From: an uncultured Bacillaceae bacterium | GTDB lineage: Bacteria > Bacillota > Bacilli > Bacillales > Caldibacillaceae | NCBI GenBank assembly: GCA_937951955.1 | Contig: CALGAD010000021.1 | Location: 1-5,526, forward strand | Length of the DNA: 5,526 bases | Direction of reading: 5' to 3' | In this document: positions 5,291 to 5,526 of the stretch, one piece after another | Layout: every line of letters starts with the position of its first letter | Position numbering within the stretch: the first letter of the stretch is position 1 | Program-made: the position numbers and the translations under genes | The notes under the pieces: generated by a model | What the model was told of the DNA's origin: nothing | What the model saw: the letters and a program-made list of their open reading frames with translations, nothing else | Databases searched by the model: none

Positions 5291-5526
5291 TCATCACGAT
5301 CCCTTCGATCTCATAATTTTGTATTAATTATTTCCATTCTACCAAAAATTACCGATTTTTTATCGTTTTCTTGTTAATTGCTGAACGTTTCTTTTCTCAT
5401 TTTCCCCTTCTCACGTTCGGAATATTTTTCATGCGGTATCCATAAGAACGTATTTGTGTTGTCTACTATATATACAGTTTCTTAAGCATCGATTACATTA
5501 AAATTATTTGTCACGAGAAAGGAATT
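5291..5526. other. Non-coding region upstream of the DUF1538/PII operon
   Basis: These 236 bp to the window edge contain no convincing gene. They hold the candidate promoter above. They also hold three copies of GAACGT in alternating orientation (5383-5388, 5413-5418 inverted, 5446-5451), spaced 30 and 33 bp, and an AT-rich TATATATA-like stretch (5467-5474). The last bases, GAGAAAGGAATT, include an AAAGGA (5518-5523) that could be the ribosome binding site of a plus-strand gene starting just outside the window. Confidence 0.4.
5318..5365 (-). promoter_or_regulatory. Candidate promoter region of the DUF1538/PII operon
   Basis: Two minus-strand options compete. One is TAGAAT (5341-5336, 5 of 6 for -10), whose -35 position is poor. 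The other is TTGGTA (5345-5340) with TACAAA (5323-5318) at 16 bp, 4 of 6 each. An inverted repeat CGAT-TTTTT-ATCG (5353-5365) sits over the -35 position of the first option. A weak -35 box beside a dyad would suit a regulated promoter, but the call is tentative. Confidence 0.3.

Noticed and set aside
5370..5412. Eight-codon leader peptide MRKETFSN on the minus strand upstream of the DUF1538 gene
   Set aside because: GAAGGGG lies only 3-4 nt before its ATG, and it would sit upstream of the candidate transcription starts. There is no attenuator structure following it.

Overview
The window looks like chromosomal DNA from a low-GC Firmicute, most likely a Bacillaceae member. The evidence is AT-rich composition, strong AGGAGG-type ribosome binding sites, TTG starts, sigma-A-like promoters with 17-bp spacers, bidirectional hairpin terminators, and protein families typical of Bacillus relatives (QueT, the YozO-like bacterial PH domain, DUF1836/YkrK, the hemolysin-III-like PAQR protein). 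I cannot fix the genus. I see no mobile element, CRISPR array, tRNA or rRNA.

Layout. Bases 1-228 are a T-rich leader region with a good promoter (124-152) and a preQ1-I-like riboswitch (183-218). They precede queT (229-741, +), the substrate-binding membrane subunit of a queuosine-precursor importer. A bidirectional terminator (776-817) separates queT from a minus-strand pair: a DUF1836 gene (1380-1967, first) and a PH-domain gene (986-1348, second). That pair is divergent from a PAQR/hemolysin-III membrane protein gene, trhA (2097-2744, +). The two promoters lie back to back, with their -35 boxes 2 bp apart. A strong bidirectional terminator (2746-2783) closes trhA on one side and the next minus-strand operon on the other.

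The right half is a tight three-gene minus-strand operon. It encodes a large membrane protein with two DUF1538 repeats (3785-5290), a protein with two tandem PII-like domains (3105-3785, overlapping the first gene by 1 nt), and a protein with one PII-like domain (2789-3091, 13 nt downstream). A 236-bp non-coding region (5291-5526) follows to the window edge.

The DUF1538/PII-like operon is the most interesting part. Two transporter-like halves are fused in one chain and encoded with exactly three PII-like domains, split two plus one. Because PII proteins are trimers, the two small proteins could form a single pseudo-trimeric sensor that gates the transporter. This is my inference. The ligand, the transported substrate and the regulatory logic cannot be read from the sequence.
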